DNA of 64,000 nt, from the NCBI RefSeq assembly GCF_022549785.1, contig NZ_JAKZGO010000001.1, positions 248,001 to 312,000 on the forward strand, given 5' to 3'. A program made the position numbers and the translations under genes. Source of the stretch: Belliella alkalica. GTDB lineage: Bacteria > Bacteroidota > Bacteroidia > Cytophagales > Cyclobacteriaceae. Positions within the stretch are counted from its first letter, which is position 1, and each line of letters starts with the position of its first letter. The notes under the pieces were generated by a model that did not search any database, had not been told where the DNA came from, and saw nothing but the letters and a program-made list of their open reading frames with translations. Below are positions 8,769-17,553 of the stretch, in pieces.

Positions 8769-9905
8769 TTACTCTTTGGTATTAGCACTGATCAAATCTC
8801 CTAGTTCAACAGAAGTCATAAATTCTATATCAGGATAACGTTCTATCATTTTTTTCAATAATAAATCTAATTGACTTAAACCTCTTTCTCTATTTTTTTC
8901 ATCTAAAAAACCTATATAATTAACTCTATGTGTGCTGATTACTGCTGGTTTTTTCCAACGAAAAGCAATTTCTATCTCTTCCAAACAATCGCTTACCCAA
9001 TCTTTATTTAATCCATGCTCCATGCTCGATGGTTCGAAAAAACAATTTCGTGTGATGTATCGTTGGTTAAGGTTATTTCTCTGACCTAAAAAACGAATAT
9101 TGGTTTTGTATTGTCCATTCCCCAGAGGTTCAAGTTGCTTCTTTCCTGTATTTACATATTGCACACCGTTTTCATGCAATACCACTTCTAATGAATTATT
9201 AAATGGTCCATTCGTCGGAACAAAATACTTTGATTTATACCCAAATAGTTTTTCAAACCATTGCAGGCCTTCATTGAGAACTTCTTTCATATATTCAATA
9301 TCGCTTACCTGATCTAGGTCAAAAGCAGCTTGAAAATCGGGTAGGTTTTCTCCGTACTTTCCTTTATTAAGACCAGTAACTCCATTTCCAAATGCATCAA
9401 GAACTGATAAATTTCCATTTTGAAGTTCTTTCATCCATCGCTGTACATTGAGATGCTCTCTACCGTGAAACACTGGAACAAAAAGACGTTCCTGAATACC
9501 TTGCTGATATAAGGCATATACATGTTCATGATTAGGGTATTTTTTGAGTGTTTCAGTAAAGGGCTCAAAAAAATATTTTTTATAATTTGATGCTTTAATT
9601 TTTTCAAAGTCTGGATTACCAACTATTGCAACAGATGTAAAAACAGGATGACTACTATTTCTATCTTTATGCTTTGTAAGAACCTCATAAAGCATGCTCA
9701 AATCCTCATTATTTTCAAGTGAATCAAACTGATTATAATGACTTTTATCAACCTGATACCCCTTTGTTAAAAGTATGTTATAAACATCTTTTGAGGTCAT
9801 CCTAATACTTCCCCAATCATCAGACTCAATCACCACAATTTTCCTGTTAGTTCTCCAACCAGGGATGCTGACTATGTTTTTTTGAATTTTCGTTTTGAAA
9901 TTCAT
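8769..9905 (-). CDS. Polysaccharide-deacetylase-like protein (ESDDWG family), copy A
   Basis: The 378-residue protein has no signal peptide. It contains motifs reminiscent of the NodB/CE4 deacetylase fold: VVIESDDWGSIRM near residue 25 (paired Asp), FHGREHLN near 160 and STHRVNYIGF near 330, which could supply metal-binding Asp and His residues. It is clearly paralogous to the product of 11851-12972, sharing FEPFTETLK, YQQGI, FHGREHLN and HR-NYIGF. The pair flanks the asnB-like gene. A cytoplasmic deacetylase or related hydrolase acting on capsule precursors is a reasonable guess, but the reaction is unproven. Confidence 0.65.
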   Translation of the reverse strand: MNFKTKIQKNIVSIPGWRTNRKIVVIESDDWGSIRMTSKDVYNILLTKGYQVDKSHYNQFDSLENNEDLSMLYEVLTKHKDRNSSHPVFTSVAIVGNPDFEKIKASNYKKYFFEPFTETLKKYPNHEHVYALYQQGIQERLFVPVFHGREHLNVQRWMKELQNGNLSVLDAFGNGVTGLNKGKYGENLPDFQAAFDLDQVSDIEYMKEVLNEGLQWFEKLFGYKSKYFVPTNGPFNNSLEVVLHENGVQYVNTGKKQLEPLGNGQYKTNIRFLGQRNNLNQRYITRNCFFEPSSMEHGLNKDWVSDCLEEIEIAFRWKKPAVISTHRVNYIGFLDEKNRERGLSQLDLLLKKMIERYPDIEFMTSVELGDLISANTKE

Positions 9906-9943
9906 GAGTTATTTAGTCCTTAGCTTTTGGAAGATTTTTTAGA

Positions 9944-11848
9944 TTATTCATTTTTTAAAATCCATCTCTTATACCACATCTGAAACATCAACAAATACCA
10001 AATGATAGGACTGTAGTGTAATTTTTTTTCCTTGAATTTTTCAATTTCACCAATTAAAAAATCAACATTGAATAAACCTGATATTCCCAAGGCTTCTTTA
10101 GATAAGTATTCATCTAGCAAATAAGATAAATCTCCTCTTAACCAAGTATAAATCGGTAAACTAAAGCCTGCTTTCGGCCTATCCATCATACTTTTTGGAA
10201 CATAGTCATGTACTATATCTTTCAATATTTTTTTGCCTGAGATTCCATCGGACTTAAACTTCATAGGAATCTGTGCTACATAAGCAGCTAAACGATGATC
10301 TAACAGAGGCTCTCTTCCCTCCAGTGACACGGACATTGTAGCCCTATCTACTTTAGTAAGGATATCATTTGGGAGGTAAGAATTAAAATCAATATTCATA
10401 GCAACTTCCAAAGGATGTTGAAAACCCGATGTATTGATTTCAAAACTCGAAGAGTAAGGTGAAATTTTTTTCTTAAAAATACTATCTATGTAACCTACTG
10501 GTTTTTCTGCCATAGCTTGGAACAAATCAGCTGATTTTTGTAAAGGTTCTTCATTTAAAACACCTAAAACACTGGTAAGATGATGTGCGTTTTTTGATTG
10601 ATTAATAAAACCATTTTTTTGTATCGATTTAGTTAATGTCTTAGTCCAATTTCCTTTAAAGATTTTCGGCACATTATCTAACTTCTGCAAAAAAGCATGT
10701 AGATTGAAATAAGAATCATAACCGCAAAAGATCTCATCACCTGCATCGGCAGACAAGGCTACAGTCACATCTTCTTTAGCTAACTTACTTACTAAAATAG
10801 TTGGAATCGCAGAACTGTCACCAAATGGCTCATCAAAGTATAAAGATAGAGTTGATATTATTTCTTGTGCCTCCTTTGTCGTACAAATATATTCAGTATG
10901 ATCAGTGCCTAAATATTTGGCAGTTTCTGCAGCAAATGGAGCCTCGTTATTTCCTTCTTCAAATCCAATCGTAAATGTTTTAAGTGCTTTGCTGCTTTTT
11001 CCTTGAAGCAAAGCGGTCACCGCAGTGCTGTCATAACCGCCACTCAAAAATACCCCAACGGGAACATCAGCAACCATTCTATAATCAAAAGCTGATTGCA
11101 TTAAAGATTTTACCTCACTCTTAATTTCGGGATAACTAAGGTCTAGTTTAGGTTTCAAATAATACCTTCTTAAATCCCAATACTTTGTTTGAGTTATTTT
11201 TTGAGTAGTAATATCCAATTCTAAAATATGCCCTGGCAATAACTTATGTGTATTTATAAAAATAGTATAAGGTGCAGCAATATAGCCGTAATTAAAATAG
11301 TTGGGCAGAACACTAGTATCAATAGTTTTTTCAAAGAAAGGATGAGCCATCAAAGCTTTTAATTCTGAACCAAATAAGAATAAATTTTTATGATGGTAAT
11401 AATAAAAGGGTTTAACACCTGCTCTGTCTCTAAAGGCATACATTTTTTTCGTTTGCTTATCATAAATTACAAACGCAAACATCCCTATAAAACGATCTAC
11501 GCATGATATTCCCCATTCCTCAAAGCTTTGTAAAATAACTTCAGTATCTGTCTGGGTAGAAAATACATGACCTATAGCTTCTAGCTCCGATCTAACATCC
11601 TTGTAATTGTAAATTTCACCATTAAAGACAATAGTGAAATGATTATATTCCATTGGCTGATGTCCTGCATCACTTAAGTCAATAATGCTCAATCTTGCCT
11701 GACCAAAGCCAATCAAACAATTATTCTCTTGAAACAGCTCAATTCCTGAATCGTCAGGACCACGGTGAGACATGGATGAAACCATGCCTTGAAGTGTTTC
11801 CTTCGTGGTGTTGTTATTAAAATCTATAAATCCAGTAATCCCGCACAT
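9944..11848 (-). CDS. asnB: Glutamine-hydrolysing asparagine synthase-like amidotransferase
   Basis: This is a 634-residue class II amidotransferase. Cys2 of MCGITGFIDF is the N-terminal nucleophile and the RGPDDSG glutaminase signature follows. A C-terminal ATP-pyrophosphatase domain has the PP-loop FLSGGYDSTAV and the GDEIFCGYD motif. Homologues in O-antigen loci, such as WbpS of Pseudomonas aeruginosa O6, are linked to amidation of uronic acids, and this window also encodes enzymes for UDP-HexNAc uronic acid. Amidation of a uronate in the glycan is therefore more likely than asparagine synthesis (inference). It starts two bases after the stop of the upstream deacetylase-like gene. Confidence 0.9.
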   Translation of the reverse strand: MCGITGFIDFNNNTTKETLQGMVSSMSHRGPDDSGIELFQENNCLIGFGQARLSIIDLSDAGHQPMEYNHFTIVFNGEIYNYKDVRSELEAIGHVFSTQTDTEVILQSFEEWGISCVDRFIGMFAFVIYDKQTKKMYAFRDRAGVKPFYYYHHKNLFLFGSELKALMAHPFFEKTIDTSVLPNYFNYGYIAAPYTIFINTHKLLPGHILELDITTQKITQTKYWDLRRYYLKPKLDLSYPEIKSEVKSLMQSAFDYRMVADVPVGVFLSGGYDSTAVTALLQGKSSKALKTFTIGFEEGNNEAPFAAETAKYLGTDHTEYICTTKEAQEIISTLSLYFDEPFGDSSAIPTILVSKLAKEDVTVALSADAGDEIFCGYDSYFNLHAFLQKLDNVPKIFKGNWTKTLTKSIQKNGFINQSKNAHHLTSVLGVLNEEPLQKSADLFQAMAEKPVGYIDSIFKKKISPYSSSFEINTSGFQHPLEVAMNIDFNSYLPNDILTKVDRATMSVSLEGREPLLDHRLAAYVAQIPMKFKSDGISGKKILKDIVHDYVPKSMMDRPKAGFSLPIYTWLRGDLSYLLDEYLSKEALGISGLFNVDFLIGEIEKFKEKKLHYSPIIWYLLMFQMWYKRWILKNE

Positions 11849-11850
11849 AA

Positions 11851-12972
11851 TTAGGTATCATATAACAGACCAAGTTGATCTGTACTCATAAACTGCACCT
11901 CAGGCCATGTTTTCTTAATTTGAAATAGTAAATTTTGAAGCCTTTTTAAATTGGACTCTCTGTTAGATGGATTTAAAAAACCAATATAATTCAACCGATG
12001 TGATGAAATGATAGCTGGTTTTTTGAGGGAGAAAGCAATCTTAATACGTCTTAAACAATCTGACTCCCAATCAAAGTCAGGTTCAATAGTAGGTTCAAAA
12101 AATGCATTTCGAATAAAATACCTTTGCCCATGCTTGTTTTTTTGCCCTTGATAATGGTAAATTTTCTTGTACTCGAATCCATCTCCATCTTTGGGCTGTA
12201 ATTGATTCACAAGCCCTTGAAAATATTTCACACCATTAGTTGACAATGTCATTTCTAAGTCTGAGTGCCAGATATAACAGGGTGCTATAAAACTTTTAGA
12301 TCTGAACCCCCATATTTTCTCAAATAAATCCAAACCTTCAATAATTGATTTTTCTTGAAAAATTAACTCCGATTTCGAATTAAAATCTAAAGCGTCCATA
12401 TATTCATTTGGATACCCTTTGGATTGAGAGATTTTAGGACTGAAGACATTATTATCAAAAGCATCTTTTTCAGCTTTTGCATTATTTCTAAGTGCATTCA
12501 TCCACCGAGTTACATTCAAATGCTCTCTACCATGAAATTGTGGCATAACTAGTCCAGCATTTATACCTTGTTGGTATAACTCCATCACGTTGTCATGCTT
12601 AGGGTATCTCTTTAAAGTTTCTGTAAATGGCTCAAAATAATATTCTTGAAAATTCGAATCCTTTATCTTTTCAAAATCAGGATTAGCGACTATATTATTG
12701 GCAGTCATAACAGCGGGATTGCCATCGTTGCCTTTTATATTATTTAATACTTCAAAAAGGTTTTCTAAATCTTGGTTGCTTTCTAAAGCATCGCTTTTAT
12801 TATAAGAACAATGATCAACTGGATAGCCTTTCTTTTTTAATGACTCAAAAGCCTTTTTGGAAGACATGCGTATAGTACCCCAATCGTCAGACTCGATAAT
12901 GACAACTTTTTTAAAGATTGGTTTGCCGATTAGATTGGATACAAAACCATTTATGTTTTTTCTTAACGCCAA
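11851..12972 (-). CDS. Polysaccharide-deacetylase-like protein (ESDDWG family), copy B
   Basis: This 373-residue paralogue of the 8769-9905 product has ESDDWGTIRM, FEPFTETLKRYP, FHGREHLNVTRW and SSHRLNYIGF at matching positions. It has no signal peptide or membrane segment, so it is probably cytoplasmic. It overlaps the GT2 gene upstream by 10 bases and ends two bases before asnB. The two copies differ enough in the middle third to suggest distinct substrates. Function is inferred only from the deacetylase-like motifs and context. Confidence 0.65.
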   Translation of the reverse strand: MALRKNINGFVSNLIGKPIFKKVVIIESDDWGTIRMSSKKAFESLKKKGYPVDHCSYNKSDALESNQDLENLFEVLNNIKGNDGNPAVMTANNIVANPDFEKIKDSNFQEYYFEPFTETLKRYPKHDNVMELYQQGINAGLVMPQFHGREHLNVTRWMNALRNNAKAEKDAFDNNVFSPKISQSKGYPNEYMDALDFNSKSELIFQEKSIIEGLDLFEKIWGFRSKSFIAPCYIWHSDLEMTLSTNGVKYFQGLVNQLQPKDGDGFEYKKIYHYQGQKNKHGQRYFIRNAFFEPTIEPDFDWESDCLRRIKIAFSLKKPAIISSHRLNYIGFLNPSNRESNLKRLQNLLFQIKKTWPEVQFMSTDQLGLLYDT

Positions 12973-13886
12973 AACCCTTTGTCTAAATATTTCATTTTAA
13001 AATAAAATAAAATGCTGGCTGGAGATAATGAAAAAGAAATAATTCTATTTATAACCTGCTCATATAAAAAATGTGATCTGAAAAAACCATTGCCAACCAA
13101 TCTGCTTGCTATTGTCAACTTTATATACTGAGAAATAAAATATCTTGGTCGCCAAAAAATATAGGTATAGTTCTCATCAAGAAAATATTTAAACTGTATT
13201 ATATCATTGTACAGACCTGTTTTGAAGGAAGTATTATTCATAATACTATTCCCGGAATCTTGATGATAAACCCTTAGCGGTTCTTTTATATAACGTATTG
13301 TAACTTTTTTAATTCTTGACCAAAAATAAACCTCACTAAAACTGTTAAAATGTTCACTAAAAATTAATTTTTTGGGCAAATTAACAGCTCTCAAATAATA
13401 TTGTAGCTTAAAACAAGATATAAGTTCTTCATCATTTTGTTTCTTTAAAACCATGTCATGCCAGGTAGTGTCTATATATTCTAAATCCTGTGGGAAATAA
13501 AATTTCTGAATCAAATTTAAATCTGAATTAACACATCTTGCTCTTACCTCTTCAATCCTTGAATTTTTTTCAATATGTTGTTTAAAAACTTCTAAACAAT
13601 CAGGAAGAATTTCATCATCACTATCTATAATAATTATATAATCATTTGACAAATACTTCTTGGCTTCAATCAAGGCTGAATGTTTACCTCCATTTGTTTT
13701 ATAAACATAAGTAATATCATAATTAGCTTTAAGTTTAAATCCTTCTATAATTATTTGAGTGTCATCATTAGACCCATCATCAATAATTAACCATTCGAAA
13801 CTTCTATAGGTTTGACTATTTATTGAATTAAACAATCTCTCTAAAGTATGAGCTCTATTATATGTGGGAGTTAGTAAAGTGAACAT
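12963..13886 (-). CDS. Glycosyltransferase, GT2 family
   Basis: This 307-residue GT-A glycosyltransferase opens with MFTLLTPTYNRAHTLERL. It has WLIIDDGSNDDT near residue 35 (nucleotide-binding Asp pair) and the DXD-like metal site IIIDSDDE near residue 90. It likely transfers one sugar of the repeat unit. It is the first gene inside the right copy of the long inverted repeat, and its promoter region would therefore contain that repeat. Confidence 0.88.
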   Translation of the reverse strand: MFTLLTPTYNRAHTLERLFNSINSQTYRSFEWLIIDDGSNDDTQIIIEGFKLKANYDITYVYKTNGGKHSALIEAKKYLSNDYIIIIDSDDEILPDCLEVFKQHIEKNSRIEEVRARCVNSDLNLIQKFYFPQDLEYIDTTWHDMVLKKQNDEELISCFKLQYYLRAVNLPKKLIFSEHFNSFSEVYFWSRIKKVTIRYIKEPLRVYHQDSGNSIMNNTSFKTGLYNDIIQFKYFLDENYTYIFWRPRYFISQYIKLTIASRLVGNGFFRSHFLYEQVINRIISFSLSPASILFYFKMKYLDKGFWR

Positions 13887-13921
13887 AATTTTAAAGAATT
13901 TAAATTTTAAAATAAGTTATT

Positions 13922-14072
13922 ATGATTATCCGCAAACATGCCACTAACCAATTAAACGATTGTTTTTTGGCAAACTGATACTAATAGATATTGGATATTT
14001 ATTGATATTGGTTCGAAATTACAGGTTAATTCAATTATTTAGATTCTACTGGTATGAAAACGGATATATGTA
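13922..14072 (-). repeat. Long inverted repeat, right copy (core 13957-14068)
   Basis: The core matches the reverse complement of 925-1036 over 112 bp with two differences (both transitions) and no gap. The first 35 bases (13922-13956) match more weakly. It lies between the GT2 gene and the next GT4 gene, in a 318-bp gap that holds no other visible feature. Such near identity in non-coding DNA inside an AT-rich, fast-evolving locus points to recent duplication, gene conversion or function. Confidence 0.92.
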
Positions 14073-14204
14073 TAAGTTATTAATTGGATGTATAAGAGAT
14101 ATTTTTTTGGGAAAATTTTATTGATTTTAAGAACTGTTTAAAATAAAGATTTAAAAATCAAAAATCAGTTGTTTAGTAAAGTGATTGTTTACTTTTCATA
14201 AAAA

Positions 14205-15377
14205 CTAATTTAGTTGAGAAAATACATTTACCCATTTCTCATATGTTACTGAATAAGAATAGTTATGAGAATGTATAATTGCGTTTTCTACATATCTTTT
14301 TAATCTGTCTTTATCAGCTATTAAATCTAGTGTTTCTTGAACATATACATCAATGTTAAAAGGTTCAATAAGAATTCCAGTTTCCTGATTTAATACGATG
14401 TCTTGTGCTGCAGAATAGGAGTTGAACATGACAGGTACACAACCAAAAGACTGAGCCTCTACTAATACATTTCCAAACCCTTCAAAAGCAGAGGTTAAAT
14501 GAAATATTTTAGCTTGCTTATAATATTCATCTGGATTCTGTTTTCCAAAAAACTTGACTCTATTCATTTGATGCTTCAAACAAAAATTTTTCATATTTTC
14601 CTCTTCAGAGCCATGACCCACTACCCAGAATTGCCAATCTGGCAACACTCTATGAAGCTTGTCCCAAATTTCCAGTAATAAGTCCACTCTCTTTTGTGAG
14701 ATTTCTAACCTTCCCACATAAAGGATAACATTTTTCTTTTTTATCGTTGAGATATCTAAATCGGGTACTTCAAATGGATTGTTGATTCCATATATTTTAT
14801 GATCGAATTTTTTTACATCAGGTACAAGTTGATACAACTCTTCCTTAAACCTTTCAGAAAGCATCACAAATGCATTTGTATTTTTAACAATGTATCCTAA
14901 CTCTTTTCTTTGCTTTACGACATGATAATATAAGATAAACTTATGCACTAATTTATTATCAAAGGCCTTCAGACCGTTATCATTAAGGAATTTGGATGTT
15001 AAAAATTCATGATTGTCATAAAAGTTTAAGGGATTGATATGTAAACAATTAATGATTTTCGCCTTATTTCTAGAGACTTTAAATAATAACTTCGAGACGT
15101 TTGGATCATATCCAACTTGATTTATAAACAGGTTGATTTGATATTTTAATATCAACTTTTGAAGTTTCAGAAATTCATTCCCTTTTGATATTTTATAGTA
15201 AGGTATTTTAAAATCATTGTGAAAATCTAGACTAAGATCTAAATCTGTACTGGATAAACTTACCAAAACTAAATTATGCTCCATTTTATGAAAAAGATTG
15301 ATCAGTCGTTCAGTTACTATTTGAACTCCTCCTGTATTGAATTCAAAATCTTGCTCAATAACAAATAGTATATTCAT
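14205..15377 (-). CDS. Glycosyltransferase, GT4 family
   Basis: This is a 390-residue GT-B enzyme. The acceptor loop FEFNTGGVQIVTERL is near residue 12. The donor-domain elements are ILYVGRLEISQKRVDLLLE, FFGKQNPDEYY and SAFEGFGNVLVEAQSFGCVP (EX7E). It ends three bases before the right-flank gap and starts two bases after the polymerase-like gene, so it belongs to the upstream transcription unit. Substrate unknown. Confidence 0.88.
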   Translation of the reverse strand: MNILFVIEQDFEFNTGGVQIVTERLINLFHKMEHNLVLVSLSSTDLDLSLDFHNDFKIPYYKISKGNEFLKLQKLILKYQINLFINQVGYDPNVSKLLFKVSRNKAKIINCLHINPLNFYDNHEFLTSKFLNDNGLKAFDNKLVHKFILYYHVVKQRKELGYIVKNTNAFVMLSERFKEELYQLVPDVKKFDHKIYGINNPFEVPDLDISTIKKKNVILYVGRLEISQKRVDLLLEIWDKLHRVLPDWQFWVVGHGSEEENMKNFCLKHQMNRVKFFGKQNPDEYYKQAKIFHLTSAFEGFGNVLVEAQSFGCVPVMFNSYSAAQDIVLNQETGILIEPFNIDVYVQETLDLIADKDRLKRYVENAIIHSHNYSYSVTYEKWVNVFSQLN

Positions 15378-15379
15378 AA

Positions 15380-16660
15380 CTAAAAATTAAAGATTAGGAA
15401 ATCTCTGATTGAAAAGTCCCCTGATCCTAATAACCATGATCCAAGAGGGACAAATAAAATAAAAAACGAAACAGTATTCAATGTATAGGATAATTGAAAA
15501 AGGACATATGGAATTGCTGAAACTAAGAAAGTGTAAAGTGACATATTAATTATTCGTGACCTTATTCCACTATAAAGGAAATAATCCTTGAAAAATAAAA
15601 CCTGAATAGCAGCAGCAACCAAAAAAGTCGATGCAATGGTATAACCTCTCCCCTCTACGGATGGACTAGATGTGGATGAAAGATTAGATAATGCAAGAAT
15701 CAGTAAGCCACTAGCAATTAAGAAGTCCAAATAAGGCATGTCAGTTTTTTTCAAATAAATAAGAATGAGAGTGAATGCAAGTAAAATAGTACTATAGTTT
15801 TTATATACTGTTGGACCAAATTCTTTATAAAAATTTGCACTTCCTTTATCAGATTGTTCATCTGCCCTTCGATCTAAAGTCTCTTGATCGACAACAGTAT
15901 ATTTTGCTTTATCTTGATATAAACCAGTAGTTTCAACTATCTCTGAAGCTTGATCAAAACCCAATTTGACAAAAAATGATAATAAAAATAATCCAACCAC
16001 AATAATCCTTTTTTCTCTTAAAACAATGGCTCCAATCAATGGTACCGTATATAAAAGATAGGAAAAATGGATCAAAACTGATAAACCAATAATCCATAGA
16101 TACCTTGTCTCACCACGTTTTACATAGGCTAAAGCACCATAAAAAAATACCCACATGGCAGTCCACATTCTAAGTGAATTCAATGCTGAAATACTTCTAG
16201 TTATAAGAAAAAGAAATATAAACAAGAGCAGTAAAATTCCGAGCTTCTCTTTGGGCCTATTTTCTAGAACCAACAAAACAGATTTTGTAAAAAAATAGCC
16301 TAATAACAAGCCTCCAAAAAGATGAATTAACTCAGGGATTCGAAAAACACCACCCGCCAAATACGAAATAACATGCTTATAAACATCATTAGCAATATCT
16401 GTAGGCTGAAATAATAAAAGACTTCCTAAATCTTTAAAAAAAACAAAAAGCGACATGTCCATATAATAATCATAAACATGCATTAAATGAGTATGACCAT
16501 CATTGCCATCAATATATATAAACACACTCCCAACAATTCCCATAAACAGGGTACCAGCAAAAACTATAAATCTATCATCGGAATTTCTAACTGATAAATA
16601 CAATCCTAATACAGGTGATAAAAATGAAAGGTATAGGAAGTTTTTGGTTTTACTATTCAT
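15380..16660 (-). CDS. EpsG/Wzy-like polysaccharide polymerase
   Basis: This 426-residue hydrophobic protein has about 10-11 predicted membrane segments and one larger polar loop (about residues 225-285, with QDKAKYTVVDQETLDRR). Size, topology and position among glycosyltransferases fit the EpsG family or Wzy-type polymerases, which join lipid-linked repeat units at the periplasmic face. These proteins conserve little sequence, so the call rests on topology and context. It sits two or three bases from its neighbours on both sides. Confidence 0.7.
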   Translation of the reverse strand: MNSKTKNFLYLSFLSPVLGLYLSVRNSDDRFIVFAGTLFMGIVGSVFIYIDGNDGHTHLMHVYDYYMDMSLFVFFKDLGSLLLFQPTDIANDVYKHVISYLAGGVFRIPELIHLFGGLLLGYFFTKSVLLVLENRPKEKLGILLLLFIFLFLITRSISALNSLRMWTAMWVFFYGALAYVKRGETRYLWIIGLSVLIHFSYLLYTVPLIGAIVLREKRIIVVGLFLLSFFVKLGFDQASEIVETTGLYQDKAKYTVVDQETLDRRADEQSDKGSANFYKEFGPTVYKNYSTILLAFTLILIYLKKTDMPYLDFLIASGLLILALSNLSSTSSPSVEGRGYTIASTFLVAAAIQVLFFKDYFLYSGIRSRIINMSLYTFLVSAIPYVLFQLSYTLNTVSFFILFVPLGSWLLGSGDFSIRDFLIFNF

Positions 16661-16662
16661 TT

Positions 16663-17553
16663 TTATTTATCTAAAAGATCATTTTTAAAATCGGGTAGTT
16701 CCTCTAAAAGTTTCTCTCTGATTCCAAAGTAGTCAATAGCCATCTGGAATCTTTTTAAAAGAGCATCACTTCCAGGTAAATCCTTAGGTTTAGTTTGATT
16801 ATTTTGAGGTATTGGAATTCCTAAATTATATTCTTGAGGAATTCCAATACAAATTTGTGGTGTGTTACTTGCATGAGCAGCTGCCCAAAACCAAATATCT
16901 GAACCTCTTCCTGGAACAATTCTGTGTATCGCATCATTATCTAAGACTTTTTCATGAAGAGAACTTGCTGGATAAAAAATTCCTCCCCAACCAATTAAAA
17001 AAACTTGATTAAAATCTGTATTCAAATCGGCAGGCTTGGGATCACGAAAATACATATTCAGTTCTTGTTCCCTTTTTAATAAGGCTTTACCAACATAACC
17101 TACTATTTTTTTCGTAGATCCATCATTATGAAATAATAAGTTTGATAATAAAGTCTTGTGATAAATAATATCATCATCTAGGGTAACAACATCGAATAGA
17201 GGATATTTTTCAATGACTGGAATCAATTTCTTAACCGCATAGGGGTTGTCTTCTACCCACAAAATCTCAATTCCTCTATTTTCTAATTTTTTAAGGTGAA
17301 CCGGCAAACCATTAGAATAATCTTCAATTGATAACACTAAAATCCATTTTTTAGGTACAACAGTTTGTCGTGTGAGTGCCTGAAATACCGCTGGTAGTAG
17401 ATGATCTCTATTAGGGTAACTTGCTATAGAGACTAGAAAATTGGCTTTTTCATCAACTGGAATTCTGCTTTCTGTGATCTTTGCAAGAATATCGAACTTT
17501 TTGAACATTAAAAAATTACGAAAAAGAACAAGTTGTTGTCTTAAATTATTCAT
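16663..17553 (-). CDS. Glycosyltransferase, GT-A/GT2-like
   Basis: The 296-residue protein has the GT-A features SIASYPNRDHLLPAVFQAL near residue 40, where a transferase donor site would begin, and a DXD-type metal site VVTLDDDIIYH near residue 125. The C-terminal part carries GRGSDIWFW, a likely catalytic-base region. It is shorter and more divergent than standard GT2 enzymes. It overlaps the next upstream gene by four bases, so the two are translationally coupled. Confidence 0.7.
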   Translation of the reverse strand: MNNLRQQLVLFRNFLMFKKFDILAKITESRIPVDEKANFLVSIASYPNRDHLLPAVFQALTRQTVVPKKWILVLSIEDYSNGLPVHLKKLENRGIEILWVEDNPYAVKKLIPVIEKYPLFDVVTLDDDIIYHKTLLSNLLFHNDGSTKKIVGYVGKALLKREQELNMYFRDPKPADLNTDFNQVFLIGWGGIFYPASSLHEKVLDNDAIHRIVPGRGSDIWFWAAAHASNTPQICIGIPQEYNLGIPIPQNNQTKPKDLPGSDALLKRFQMAIDYFGIREKLLEELPDFKNDLLDK

